DNA of 47,697 nt from Chlamydiales bacterium (GCA_020831465.1 JAFIGI010000006.1:1-47697), one strand, 5' to 3'. Numbered from the stretch's first letter, positions 1 to 7,782 are shown. Made by a program: numbers and translations. Notes: generated by a model not told the origin, from the sequence alone.

Positions 1-1
1 T

Positions 2-82
2 GAAGATAAGCGTTATGTGAATATGGATTTTTACAAAGAAGAGAAAAAACTCAAACTTGAGGCGATAGAAAACGCCGCTTAA
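2..82 (+). CDS. C-terminal fragment of an unidentified protein
   Basis: An open frame enters from the left edge and reads 26 residues (starting EDKRYVNMDF, ending EAIENAA) to a TAA stop at 80-82. The fragment is charged, probably helical, and carries no motif I recognise. Only 8 bases after the stop an IS-end-like sequence begins (91-138), so this could be the end of a transposase or of a host gene beside an insertion. The tail does not look like the usual C-terminus of the IS5-type transposase at the other end of the window, so I leave the function open. Confidence 0.4.
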   Translation, partial: EDKRYVNMDFYKEEKKLKLEAIENAA

Positions 83-90
83 AACAATAG

Positions 91-138
91 GAGATTTTCA
101 TACGCCTAAAGTTTTTGCACAATTTTCTGGACACAACC
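91..138 (-). repeat. IS-end-like repeat, inverted copy of 46507-46554
   Basis: This 48-bp segment is the reverse complement of 46507-46554 with about 5 mismatches. It ends in TTTTCTGGACACAACC. At the right-hand copy it directly follows the broken IS5-type transposase, which suggests both are ends of the same IS family. The transposase body is not seen here. Confidence 0.6.
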
Positions 139-279
139 AAAATGAAGGATTAGAGAGTGGCTGCGACTTTGCCAGATCAATCCTCTCTCGTCGTACATAG
201 CGCAAGGCTATGCCCTCCTCGTTCGGACCACTTTGTTTTGATCTGGCTTTGCCTCGCTCACTCTCTAATCCTTCATTTT
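139..279. repeat. 141-bp hairpin repeat (MITE/REP-like)
   Basis: The outer arms (139-159 and 259-279) are perfect reverse complements over 21 bp, with core AGGATTAGAGAGTG against CACTCTCTAATCCT. Inner arms GCCAGATCAA (171-180) and TTGATCTGGC (238-247) also pair, and the apex contains CATAGCGCAAGGCTATG, another small hairpin. The right half recurs at 9880-9953. This occupies most of the gene-free stretch 83-407. The remainder (280-407) shows only a weak GC-rich stem and no convincing gene. No ORF lies in the element, so if mobile it would need a transposase in trans. Confidence 0.6.
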
Positions 280-407
280 TGCGTAAGGTGAGTTAAAAAG
301 CTAAAAGAGATGTATGCTGCAGAATTAATACAAATCGCCTCTTTTTATCAGGAGGGGTCTTTTGCAAAGAGAGCCATTCAAGCCCTGTGTAATAACCGTC
401 CGGTGAG

Positions 408-1133
408 TTAAGTAACGAGCGCTTTTAGGGCGTATTTGGCGAGATTCATGTATGAGAGCAACGAGGCACGGCCTTTCATATGGTCGCCGATGACGCGGCT
501 GATCGGCTTCTTGCCCTTTCCCCACCCCCGGTTTAGTGAAGAGCCGATCCTAAAGGCGTAAGGGTAGTGCTGAGAGACGTACTCGTGCAAGCTGAGGTTC
601 ATCTTGCCGAAAGGATAAATAAATGAGCTGACAGGCTGCAAGAGGTTGCTCTCAATGATTTGCTTAGAGACGACGACTTCGCGGTTGAGATCGACAAAAT
701 CAAAAGTAAGATTGCAGTGCATGAAAGAGTGGGAAGCAGCCTCGACAAGACCCGATTGAACCATTTCATTGAGCTCTTCCCATGTGCAAAAGGGAGCCTT
801 TTGGTCAAAAAAGCCATCCTGCATCGCCAAAGTATAGGGAACGCTAAGCCGTTCCTCCGCGGATAGCGTCGTCGAATCGAGGATATAGCGGGCAGGAATT
901 CCAAGCAATGCTCTTATATTTAACTCTTTAAGTAGAGGAAAGACAAAATGGTAAAAGTCAAAGGAGGCGTCGTCGAAAGTTAGGCAAACGGAGAGTTTCC
1001 TCTTTTGAAGAGGATCTCCCGGAAGTACGATCGGAAAGTGCTCTTTGAGAAAGATGAAATGGGAGCGGAGCATCTCTTCCGTGTTTGCGTGCTTCCCAAA
1101 ACCAACTCGATGGTACATGAAGGCTAGTAGCAT
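408..1133 (-). CDS. polysaccharide deacetylase family protein (NodB-like)
   Basis: This 241-residue protein reads as a compact NodB-homology domain, the family that removes N-acetyl groups (CE4) from chitin-like, peptidoglycan or PNAG-type glycans using a metal ion. The visible motifs are FMYHRV (about 5-10), the TFDD metal and catalytic motif (about 52-55), SHSFMH carrying the metal-binding histidines (about 134-139), and YPFG (about 173-176). There is no signal peptide, so a cytosolic location is likely and the substrate may be a lipid- or nucleotide-linked glycan precursor. Its start overlaps the end of the upstream glycosyltransferase by 10 bp, so the two are probably translationally coupled and act on the same glycan. 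The substrate cannot be read from sequence. Confidence 0.85.
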   Translation of the reverse strand: MLLAFMYHRVGFGKHANTEEMLRSHFIFLKEHFPIVLPGDPLQKRKLSVCLTFDDASFDFYHFVFPLLKELNIRALLGIPARYILDSTTLSAEERLSVPYTLAMQDGFFDQKAPFCTWEELNEMVQSGLVEAASHSFMHCNLTFDFVDLNREVVVSKQIIESNLLQPVSSFIYPFGKMNLSLHEYVSQHYPYAFRIGSSLNRGWGKGKKPISRVIGDHMKGRASLLSYMNLAKYALKALVT

Positions 1134-1870
1134 GGGCGCCTGTTTTCCTGATAGAGCTTGAGATATTTGTAAAATGCGGTGTGCCCATTATAGGCGGAGA
1201 TCAAAAAGCCTTCAAATCCTCCTAAAAATCCTCTTTTTAAAATGAAGCTTTTTAAAAAAGCGGCGGCTCCATGATTGAAAGCAATGAGAGGAGAGGATTT
1301 CCTTTTGTTTCGGTACTGCTGAGCGAAAAGGCTCGAATAGCGCTCCATTTTAGTCAGGAAGTCGGTAATTGAATCATACGAATAGTGCAGGATGGGATTT
1401 TGGAAAGCAACTTCTCGAAAACCATTTTTGATCACCCCCTCATGGACCATTGCATCGGAAAAGGCCGTTTCGGTTTTGTTGTAGAGGCGTACATGCGACT
1501 CGGGATACCATCCACAACATTTGATCAGCTTTCCGTTGAAATAATTGTGGAAGGGGAGCGCGTAGACTGTTCCTGGACGTAGAGATGTTTCTAGTATTTC
1601 TTTTACAAGCTCGGCAGAAAGCACTTCATCGGCATCTATCGATAAAATCCAGGGATTCTTCGCCCTTGCTGCCGCTGCGTTATGGGCTGGTCCGAACCCA
1701 TTGAATGCTTCGCAATAAATCGTGACATTCGGGAACTTTTCGGCGATAGCGAGCGTACGATCGGTCGAACCCGTATCATAGAGTATGACCTCATTGAATC
1801 TCCGTAGAGCCTCCAACACCTCTTCTAAACGGCGTTCTCCATTTTTTATTAAGATCGTGACACTTATCAT
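1124..1870 (-). CDS. family 2 glycosyltransferase (WaaE/LgtF-like)
   Basis: This is a 248-residue GT-A fold enzyme that would transfer a sugar from a nucleotide donor. It starts with a typical first strand (ISVTILIKNGE), followed by YDTGSTDRT (about 31-39) and the metal-binding DADE (about 79-82). The end (HYSYDSITDFLTKMERYSS) resembles the short WaaE/KdtX/LgtF group that decorates LPS cores. It is not a membrane-embedded processive synthase. It is the first gene of a two-gene unit with the deacetylase, overlapping by 10 bp. The start at 1870 lies just inside the divergent region shared with the MYND gene. The acceptor is unknown; LPS core modification is the likeliest role. Confidence 0.85.
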   Translation of the reverse strand: MISVTILIKNGERRLEEVLEALRRFNEVILYDTGSTDRTLAIAEKFPNVTIYCEAFNGFGPAHNAAAARAKNPWILSIDADEVLSAELVKEILETSLRPGTVYALPFHNYFNGKLIKCCGWYPESHVRLYNKTETAFSDAMVHEGVIKNGFREVAFQNPILHYSYDSITDFLTKMERYSSLFAQQYRNKRKSSPLIAFNHGAAAFLKSFILKRGFLGGFEGFLISAYNGHTAFYKYLKLYQENRRPCY

Positions 1871-1920
1871 CTATAGCGCTAAAATGTTAAGAATTTTAAT
1901 CATACACAATAAGGAAGTTT

Positions 1921-2673
1921 ATGTCCTTGTCGTCATTGCAGTCAATAGACCATGTCTGTCCTGTTTGCATAGACACCCAAAAAAAACCTGCATCTTGCGG
2001 AAGGTGCTTTTCGATTTTTTATTGTTCGCGTGAATGCCAGCTGCTCGATTGGGAGCAACACAAGACTTTTTGCCTCAAGGATAAAGAAGAAATCGCAACA
2101 GCTCGGCGTAAGAAATGTCTTGATATCATCAAAGAACAACCTGAATCAATCTTCCGATATCTATTTGCTACACATTTCGCAAAAGCCCCAACTTTTCTCT
2201 GTGTTTCTGAAGAATATCTTACAGCAAATTTCGCCCCATTTGATCCCCAGGATATTTTGAATAACGTCCTAGGCTTTAACTTCTCCGATACGAGCTATTC
2301 AGCATTATCACATGCGGTGAAACTGACTCAAAGCGTGAGTGATAAATCCATCTCTATCCCTGCCAAGGATGGAGGTGTTGAGCAAACGGTAATCATCGAG
2401 GTTGTAAACAAGGCCATTCCGGTCTTGTACAGAGAAAGCAACGGAAACTATGCTATCTATGCTATCGGATCGGAAGATGTCCCTCAGCTGGATGAGTCTA
2501 TTCGGAAGATGCCCATTTTTTTGGTGAAATCGATCATGAATGATTTTTTAACGATGAATATGGCGAGATCGAGCAGGCTTTCGGATAAGCAAAAAAAATT
2601 TTTAAAAGAATTAGATGAAGAAACTCGTGGCAGCAGGGTTATAGCAGAATCAGCTGAAAAATTTACATTTTGA
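1921..2673 (+). CDS. MYND-type zinc-finger protein
   Basis: The N-terminus of this 250-residue protein carries a complete MYND finger: C13, C16, C26, C29, C35, C39, H47, C51, with the hallmark YCSRECQ and DWEQHK segments. MYND fingers are zinc-binding protein-protein interaction modules typical of eukaryotic proteins (SMYD methyltransferases, BLU, DEAF-1). Residues 60-250 show no family I recognise. AAGGAAG lies just ahead of the ATG, which supports this start. The final residues (AESAEKFTF) are encoded by a dispersed repeat found elsewhere in the window, so the C-terminus may have been changed by repeat insertion. A host-directed effector is plausible for an intracellular bacterium but is inference; no secretion signal is visible. 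Confidence 0.75.
   Translation: MSLSSLQSIDHVCPVCIDTQKKPASCGRCFSIFYCSRECQLLDWEQHKTFCLKDKEEIATARRKKCLDIIKEQPESIFRYLFATHFAKAPTFLCVSEEYLTANFAPFDPQDILNNVLGFNFSDTSYSALSHAVKLTQSVSDKSISIPAKDGGVEQTVIIEVVNKAIPVLYRESNGNYAIYAIGSEDVPQLDESIRKMPIFLVKSIMNDFLTMNMARSSRLSDKQKKFLKELDEETRGSRVIAESAEKFTF
2639..2671 (+). repeat. dispersed repeat, copy 1
   Basis: This copy contains TATAGCAGAATCAGCTGAAA followed by AATTTACATTTT. It matches 33094-33126 (opposite strand) almost entirely and 5810-5832 and 18535-18557 in the core. It lies inside the last codons of the MYND-finger gene. Confidence 0.6.
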
Positions 2674-2697
2674 CCTGCTATAAAGAGTCTCAATAAC

Positions 2698-2731
2698 AAA
2701 AAGCCCTCGTCCAAGGACGAGGGCTTTTTTT
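2698..2731. terminator. bidirectional rho-independent terminator
   Basis: A strong GC-rich stem, AAGCCCTCGTCC paired with GGACGAGGGCTT, is followed by a T run on the plus strand and by a second T run on the minus strand. It ends the MYND-finger gene and would also end the small minus-strand ORF at 2734-2898. Confidence 0.85.
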
Positions 2732-2733
2732 GG

Positions 2734-2898
2734 TTAGGGCGATACCGTAAGAGTCCCACGGATCACAACGACTTCCTCCGATGCATCTTTTTCATGCCCT
2801 AAAGGCACTGCTTCATGATTATCTTCGGATGTTGCAGATTCAAAGACCTCATACCCACCGCCTACCTCTAAAGTGAGTAGGTTTGTTGGTGTACTCAA
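2734..2898 (-). CDS. small hypothetical protein (54 residues, TTG start)
   Basis: A 54-codon frame on the minus strand begins with TTG at 2898, preceded by TAGGAG about 12 bases upstream, and stops at 2734-2736 immediately before the bidirectional terminator. The product begins STPTNLLTLEVGGGYEVFES and ends VVVIRGTLTVSP: acidic, with no signal peptide and no known motif. Placement against the terminator supports a real gene. The unusual start, long spacer and short length argue for caution; it could be the tail of a decayed gene, since an in-frame TAG lies only four codons before the TTG. Confidence 0.35.
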   Translation of the reverse strand: MSTPTNLLTLEVGGGYEVFESATSEDNHEAVPLGHEKDASEEVVVIRGTLTVSP

Positions 2899-2922
2899 GG
2901 TTTTATTTAACTCCTAATTTCA

Positions 2923-3043
2923 CGCCATGCGCGCGTTTTTTGCCATGCAGAAGCGACTGTGAATTAGTTATATCAATCCTCATTCGTCGAAAATAGAGGA
3001 GGCTATTCGTTGCTTCTTCAGGGCAAAAAACACGCACATGGCG
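2923..3043. repeat. 121-bp imperfect inverted repeat
   Basis: The left arm (2923-2957, CGCCATGCGCGCGTTTTTTG...) and right arm (3009-3043) are reverse complements over about 35 bp with roughly five mismatches. The middle contains ATCAATCCTC and TCGTCG, also present in the middle of the 139-279 hairpin, so the two may be related non-coding repeats. It lies in the 2899-3324 gene-free stretch. The rest of that stretch holds only a short open frame (3098-3229). Confidence 0.55.
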
Positions 3044-3097
3044 TTCATTTCCCAAATCCCATCAAAGCCGGATTCCGCTTTAACAGGCTCCTATTTC

Positions 3098-3229
3098 TTA
3101 CTCATTCCAGACCCGATCTTTGTGGCTTTGAGCATTAGCCGATGCTTCACCTCCTTTTTTGCTCTTTCCATCCACCTTGATCAGGTGTTGCAACCCGCTT
3201 AACAACAGGTCAAACTTTACGGATTCAAA
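3098..3229 (-). other. possible gene remnant (43-codon open frame)
   Basis: An open minus-strand frame between in-frame stops reads ...LLLSGLQHLIKVDGKSKKGG... and ends DRVWNE. The residue mix looks protein-like, but there is no ATG/GTG start and no ribosome-binding site. It may be the tail of a decayed gene. I do not recognise it. Confidence 0.2.
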
Positions 3230-3324
3230 TTATCGTAAATAACGGTTTATTCCTAGGGCGTATCCCTAAACTTTAAATGGTGGCTTCTTAAATCTTTTTT
3301 CGCATCATTTTTTAGGGGCACCCC

Positions 3325-3963
3325 CTAATTCTTCAAGCGAAGTGCATACCAATCCTCTAAAGAAAGGGCTCCTTCCCGAAAAAGAGAGCTGATCGTAGGG
3401 TATGTAGGATGAGCTTTGAGTTCTTCCCACGCTTCCGAACGGACCCCGATTTCTTTCTCGAGGCTTATGAGGCGGAGCAAATTCAATGCGCTCAGGGTAG
3501 AATAGGCTTGATTATTCTTGAGTTCCCTATGGAGGTCTTGCGCCGTGTTATAGGCCTCCTGATACTTTTTTTCGGCAATCAAAAGAGAGGTCTTTGCGTA
3601 AGACTTGTGAAAGGGGGAAATTTGCTGCGCAGAATGCTCGAGGGGCGCCTTGGCATAAAAAAGTCCTTTGGGATTGCGCTGCGCCAGATAGGTCATTGCG
3701 AGCATGGTATCGTACTTAGGATGGAGTTCGGGATGGCGCTTTAAAATCATTTCGGTAGCTTCAATCGATTCGACAGGCAGCGTTTCCCCGCTTCTGAACC
3801 TCTCAAAGATCTGGTTGGCAAGAATGAAATCTTGATTTGATTGCGATTTGTTTGAAGAGAGAAATCTCTCTCCCCAAGCCGCAATAGATGCAATTGCTAA
3901 AAAACCTAGCAACAGCTTAGACCAATGTTTACTGAGAAAATTAAGAAATGTGTGCTCTTCCAT
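3325..3963 (-). CDS. membrane-anchored TPR-like conserved protein (YfgM-like layout)
   Basis: This 212-residue protein has a short cytosolic N-terminus, one hydrophobic helix (about residues 16-31, KLLLGFLAIASIAAWG) and an all-helical remainder rich in A/L/Y at TPR-like spacing (for example YQEAYNTAQDLHRELKN). The layout, a signal anchor followed by periplasmic helical repeats, resembles YfgM-type proteins that work with envelope chaperones, but the sequence is not close enough to name it. It is divergent from the GT9/parB pair with only 26 bp between starts, so the two promoters must overlap. I call it a conserved chlamydial-type membrane protein of unknown role. Confidence 0.65.
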   Translation of the reverse strand: MEEHTFLNFLSKHWSKLLLGFLAIASIAAWGERFLSSNKSQSNQDFILANQIFERFRSGETLPVESIEATEMILKRHPELHPKYDTMLAMTYLAQRNPKGLFYAKAPLEHSAQQISPFHKSYAKTSLLIAEKKYQEAYNTAQDLHRELKNNQAYSTLSALNLLRLISLEKEIGVRSEAWEELKAHPTYPTISSLFREGALSLEDWYALRLKN

Positions 3964-3989
3964 AATTACTGGGTTTTATTATACAACCT

Positions 3990-4946
3990 ATGAAAAAAAT
4001 CGCAATCATAAGAAGAAATGGGCTCGGCGATCTTTTGTGCGCTTTCCCCCTCGTTCGCTATTTTCAGATTTGCGAACCCGGCTCGCACATTACCCTCTTC
4101 GTAGATCGTCGAAATGCTCCCTTAATTCCCTATCTTCCTCCTGTCGAAGAGGTTGTCGTCTTTCCTTCAAAAGGGAACAAATATCTTGGCGCTTGGCGTA
4201 CTGCTAGCCCTTTTCGTGGAAGGTTCGACTTGGCTTTATCCGCGAAGACTTCTCCGATGAAACTGATGAATCTCTTTCTACATTGGTTAAAAGCGAAGGA
4301 GCGGGTAGCTTATGTTGATTCAAGCTGGCACAGCCGGTTAGTAAACCGGCCGCTCCCTTACGACCCCACTGTGATGAAAGTGAAGCATCAGGCTCTAAAG
4401 GCACTCAAGATGGCGGCTCCCCAAATCGACGAGATTCCCCAAGAATTCTTTCCGACTTTACAACTCCCTCAGTTTGAAAAGAGGTTAAAGCTTCCCTATC
4501 CTGTTGTCCTGGCAAGTGCGACGACGACCCGAACGACTAACCGTTTCAATTCCATTAGGTATTCCCGTCTTCTCAACCGTTTGCATGAAGAGAACCCGAT
4601 CGGTGTCGTAATTATCGGAGAGGCTCAGGATCGTGTGCGCGCCTGGCAGATAGCCGCACGCTTAAAGACGCCGTATGTTGTGCATTTTCCTCGAAATTTT
4701 GAAGAGTTTATGCTATTTCTTGAGGCAGCTGATATGTACTTTGTGGGAGACGGAGGGATTGCCCATCTGGGTGCGGCCCTCGGTAAGCCGGCTGTTGTGC
4801 TTTATGGGGAGACAAATCCAATCGAATGGCGACCTTTAAGCCTCAAAGCGGAGACGTTTTACCATCCAACCCACGTTGATTGCATAAACGATGAAGAGAT
4901 CTTTCAAGGCTTAAAAAGGATAAGAACTCGTGAAAGAGATAATTGA
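3990..4946 (+). CDS. family 9 glycosyltransferase (heptosyltransferase-like)
   Basis: This 318-residue GT-B enzyme resembles the ADP-heptose:LPS heptosyltransferases that build the LPS inner core at the inner membrane. Visible motifs are the N-terminal IRRNGLGDLLCAFP (about 8-21) and the donor-binding GDGGIAHLGAALGKPAVVLY (about 250-269). The conserved D in the GDGGIAH segment is present. Chlamydial LPS of the genus Chlamydia is Kdo-only, so a heptosyltransferase-like enzyme would mark a different core or another glycan. Its 3' end overlaps parB by 17 bp, an odd pairing that implies cotranscription. The donor sugar is not certain. Confidence 0.8.
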   Translation: MKKIAIIRRNGLGDLLCAFPLVRYFQICEPGSHITLFVDRRNAPLIPYLPPVEEVVVFPSKGNKYLGAWRTASPFRGRFDLALSAKTSPMKLMNLFLHWLKAKERVAYVDSSWHSRLVNRPLPYDPTVMKVKHQALKALKMAAPQIDEIPQEFFPTLQLPQFEKRLKLPYPVVLASATTTRTTNRFNSIRYSRLLNRLHEENPIGVVIIGEAQDRVRAWQIAARLKTPYVVHFPRNFEEFMLFLEAADMYFVGDGGIAHLGAALGKPAVVLYGETNPIEWRPLSLKAETFYHPTHVDCINDEEIFQGLKRIRTRERDN

Positions 4947-5736
4947 GATAGTTGAGTGGGAATCTGTCAGGGTCAGCCCCTTCCAGCCAAGGCGCCATTT
5001 TTCAGCTGAAGAGCTTGAGGAACTCGCCGCCTCCATTCGCGCCGTTGGATTGATCCATCCTCCTGTCGTCAGAAAAATTACGAGCGGCGGCAAAGTGCTC
5101 TATTACGAGTTGATCGCAGGAGAGCGGCGATGGCGCGCTGCGAAGAAAGCGGGTTTTGAGAAACTTTCGGTCCTTGTGCGCGATTCTGACGATGAACATG
5201 CAGCGAAGTCGACATTGATTGAAAACGTCCAAAGGGTCAACCTCGATCCTATCGAGATGGCCGAAGCTTTCCAGAAATTGATTTCCGTCTTCAGGATGAC
5301 ACAGGAAGAGGTCGCTGAAAAAGTGGGCAAGAAACGCTCCACGGTTGCCAATTATTTGCGCCTGCTAGGCCTTCCCCAATCGATCCAGGAGGCGTTATCC
5401 AAGGGAGAGATCTCCACGGGACATGCCAAAGCAATCCTTGCCCTAGATAGCGCGGAACTTCAGGGCAAGTTGACGAAAATGATTCGGCAGAATCAGCTCA
5501 CGGTGCGGGATGCCGAAAAAGAGAGCCGCCGCCTCATCCCTAAAAAGAAGAAGAAGGAATCCGCTTCAGCGCGCGATTCTTTTATTGAAGAGATCGAAGA
5601 GCGGCTCAAGGAGCATTTTGGCACCAAAGTCGAAATCGCTCCCTCACGGCGCGGCGGCAAGATCACGCTCCACTATTACAGTCTTGACGATTTCGACCGC
5701 CTCTCTACCCTACTATCCGTTAAAACAGAGATGTAG
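4930..5736 (+). CDS. parB: ParB/Spo0J chromosome-partitioning protein
   Basis: This 268-residue ParB has the CTP-binding N-terminal motif GERRWRA (about 64-70), the ENVQR segment (about 98-102), a helix-turn-helix (MTQEEVAEKVGKKRSTVANY), TGHAKAILAL, and a C-terminal dimerisation part. ParB binds parS sites, loads as a CTP-dependent clamp and works with ParA to segregate origins. The start is GTG at 4930, inside the glycosyltransferase gene. No parA is in the window. In C. trachomatis I recall parB beside the dppF/dppD ATPases and the DUF47/Pit pair, the same order as here. Confidence 0.92.
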   Translation: MKEIIEIVEWESVRVSPFQPRRHFSAEELEELAASIRAVGLIHPPVVRKITSGGKVLYYELIAGERRWRAAKKAGFEKLSVLVRDSDDEHAAKSTLIENVQRVNLDPIEMAEAFQKLISVFRMTQEEVAEKVGKKRSTVANYLRLLGLPQSIQEALSKGEISTGHAKAILALDSAELQGKLTKMIRQNQLTVRDAEKESRRLIPKKKKKESASARDSFIEEIEERLKEHFGTKVEIAPSRRGGKITLHYYSLDDFDRLSTLLSVKTEM

Positions 5737-5749
5737 CCAAAAAGCGAAC

Positions 5750-5783
5750 AAAGGGTTGTCGAAAAGCACCGAACCTTTTTTTG
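5750..5783 (+). terminator. weak terminator after parB
   Basis: AAAGGGTT and AACCTTTTTTT can pair with one bulge around a loop, followed by a T run. The stem is short and imperfect. It lies 14 bp after the parB stop. Confidence 0.3.
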
Positions 5784-5809
5784 TCCCTTCTTCGTCTAAA
5801 ATCCCCTTG

Positions 5810-5832
5810 TTTTCAACTGATTCTGCTATAGT
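5810..5832 (-). repeat. dispersed repeat, copy 2
   Basis: On the minus strand this reads ACTATAGCAGAATCAGTTGA and AAA, identical in the core to the copy at 33094-33126. It lies between the convergent parB and dppF genes. On the plus strand it reads TTCTGCTATAGT, which resembles an extended -10 promoter element, but no good -35 is present. Confidence 0.6.
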
Positions 5833-5909
5833 CTCCTTCTACCGGGTCTCCAAATTTGAAGGGATTGGCAGTAAGCTTCTTTTTGATTCTATAATTTTTA
5901 AGAAATTGA

Positions 5910-6737
5910 TTAAAAATTGAGGGGCTGCTTGCTTTCCCGCGGGTGCTTTTTGGGAGCGGATGCGAGGAGCAGTTTGGTATAGGGCTCTTTCGGTTGCTCG
6001 AAAATCTCCTCAGTAGACCCCTCTTCGATAACCTTTCCCCGGTACATCACAAGAATGCGGTCGCAAAAATGACGGACGACCGAAAGGTCGTGCGAGATAA
6101 AAAGATAACTCAAGTTTAGCTTCTCTTTGAGATCTTGCAGCAGATTGAGAATCTGTGCTTGCACCGAAAGGTCGAGGGCGGAGACCGCCTCATCGCAGAT
6201 GACTAATTTGGGATGAAGCCCGATCGCTCTTCCTATCGAGAGGCGTTGCTGCTGCCCCCCCGAAAACTGATGGGGATAGTGGTCAAGAGTCGAAGGGGAG
6301 ATGCCGATCTTCCCAAGGATCTTTTTCACTTCCTCAACCTGCTCCTGACGGGAAGCGACTCTTTTGTGAAAAAGAAGCGGCTCCCCAACATTATCAAGAA
6401 CGGTCTTACGGGGATTGAGCGAGGCGAGAGGATCCTGGAAGACCATTTGTACTTTTGAACGCAAGCGGCGCAGCTCTAGGGGGGAAGCAGCTCTAAAATC
6501 CTCGCCTAAAAACTCGATCTCTCCATAGGTAGGCTCAATCAGGCGGATCACTGCCCGCCCGAGGGTGCTCTTTCCTGATCCGGACTCGCCGACCAATCCG
6601 ACAACTTCTCCTTCATCAATCGAAAAAGAAACACCGTCTACCGCCTTCACTTCGCCGATGCGACGGCGAAATATTCCGCGCCTGACCGGAAAATACTTTT
6701 TTAAATCACTAACTTTCAAAAGCTTCTTCATCAGCAA
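5910..6737 (-). CDS. dppF: oligo/dipeptide ABC transporter ATPase (DppF-type)
   Basis: This 275-residue ATPase has Walker A GESGSGKST (about 50-58), the signature FSGGQQQRLS, Walker B LVICDEA and the D-loop SALDLS. It starts KKYFPVRRG, typical of DppF/OppF subunits. It would energise peptide import together with DppD and a membrane pair. The first methionines are MLMKK; the second ATG (6731) is an equally good start. It overlaps the end of dppD by 29 bp. No permease genes adjoin, but dppA-dppB-dppC lie about 14 kb away in this window and are the natural partners. Confidence 0.92.
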   Translation of the reverse strand: MLMKKLLKVSDLKKYFPVRRGIFRRRIGEVKAVDGVSFSIDEGEVVGLVGESGSGKSTLGRAVIRLIEPTYGEIEFLGEDFRAASPLELRRLRSKVQMVFQDPLASLNPRKTVLDNVGEPLLFHKRVASRQEQVEEVKKILGKIGISPSTLDHYPHQFSGGQQQRLSIGRAIGLHPKLVICDEAVSALDLSVQAQILNLLQDLKEKLNLSYLFISHDLSVVRHFCDRILVMYRGKVIEEGSTEEIFEQPKEPYTKLLLASAPKKHPRESKQPLNF

Positions 6738-7740
6738 GCTTCCACTTTAATTCTTTGTCGTACAACCAACACCATGTCCTATGCCCTTTTTCACGAAGAG
6801 AAAAGGATTCCGCCTTATGTGCGCGGCAGACATCCATCGCATATTGGCAGCGAGGGTGGAAGGGGCACCCTTTCGGCAGGTCTTCAACGCGTGGAACCGA
6901 TCCTTCGATTGTCGGTAAGGTTCGTGCGCGTATTCCCTGATCTGGACGGGCAGCGAAAAGTCCCTGGGTATAGGGGTGCGCCGGGTTGTCAAAAAGATCA
7001 AGGGCAGATCCTTCTTCGATCTGTTTCCCCGCGTACATGACAATCACTTCGTCCGCCAATTCGGCAACCACGCCCATGTCATGGGTGATGATCAGGGTTG
7101 CCATTCCCTTTTTTTCTTGCAGTTCCTTGAGCAGGGCGAGGATTTGCGCTTGGATCGTCACATCGAGTGCTGTTGTCGGCTCGTCGGCGATCAGCAGGTC
7201 GGGAGAGCAGAGGAGGGCCATCGCGATCATCGCCCGCTGAAGCATCCCCCCGGAGAGTTGGTGGGGATAGGCCTCCATCAATTCACGCGGGTTCGGAAGG
7301 TGAACATCCTCTAGCGCATTCAGAACAATTTTTTCGGCTGCTTCTTTCTCTACATTTAGATGGGCGGAGGCGGTCTCAAGTAGTTGGTCGCCAATCGTGT
7401 AAACCGGATTTAAAGCTGTCATAGGGTCTTGGAAGACCATCGCGATTTGCCTTCCGCGGATTCGGCGCATCCGCGATTCCGGAAGAGTGAGTAAATCGAT
7501 ACCCTTGAAAAGCGCTTCCCCTTCGGGAGGTAGGGCGGGTGGCTCAGGGAGGATGCGGAGCAGAGAGTAAGCGGTCAGCGATTTTCCACATCCCGATTCG
7601 CCTACGAGCGCGAGCGTTTCTCCCTCCTTGAGATCGAACGATAATCGATCTACCACAGTATGGCATTTCCCATTAAGCTTGAGCTTTGTTGTCAAATTTC
7701 GTACTTGTAAAAGCATAGAGCTATACATTATGGGCCGCAT
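6709..7740 (-). CDS. dppD: oligo/dipeptide ABC transporter ATPase (DppD-type)
   Basis: This 343-residue ATPase has Walker A GESGCGKS, signature LSGGMLQRA, Walker B LLIADEP with TTALDV, and the C-terminal [14 protein letters not shown] extension specific to the OppD/DppD subfamily. It is the first gene of the dppD-dppF pair. Homologues usually begin near [10 protein letters not shown], so the ATG at 7716 is a likelier start than 7740. It is divergent from the DUF47 gene. Confidence 0.92.
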   Translation of the reverse strand: MRPIMYSSMLLQVRNLTTKLKLNGKCHTVVDRLSFDLKEGETLALVGESGCGKSLTAYSLLRILPEPPALPPEGEALFKGIDLLTLPESRMRRIRGRQIAMVFQDPMTALNPVYTIGDQLLETASAHLNVEKEAAEKIVLNALEDVHLPNPRELMEAYPHQLSGGMLQRAMIAMALLCSPDLLIADEPTTALDVTIQAQILALLKELQEKKGMATLIITHDMGVVAELADEVIVMYAGKQIEEGSALDLFDNPAHPYTQGLFAARPDQGIRARTLPTIEGSVPRVEDLPKGCPFHPRCQYAMDVCRAHKAESFSLREKGHRTWCWLYDKELKWKLADEEAFES

Positions 7741-7782
7741 GGATTATTATCACAGGAAAAATGGTAAAAAAGCGTTTATGTT

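Noticed and set aside
325..525. 66-codon minus-strand frame downstream of the deacetylase
   Set aside because: Overlaps the deacetylase 3' end in another frame, with a composition rich in Arg/Pro and no ribosome site.
3210..3245. GGATTCAAATTATCG resembling a tRNA T-loop
   Set aside because: No T-stem or matching acceptor stem can be formed around it.
5805..5832. Promoter within dispersed repeat (extended -10 TGCTATAGT)
   Set aside because: No -35 at correct spacing and the sequence sits between two gene 3' ends, so the repeat explanation is better.
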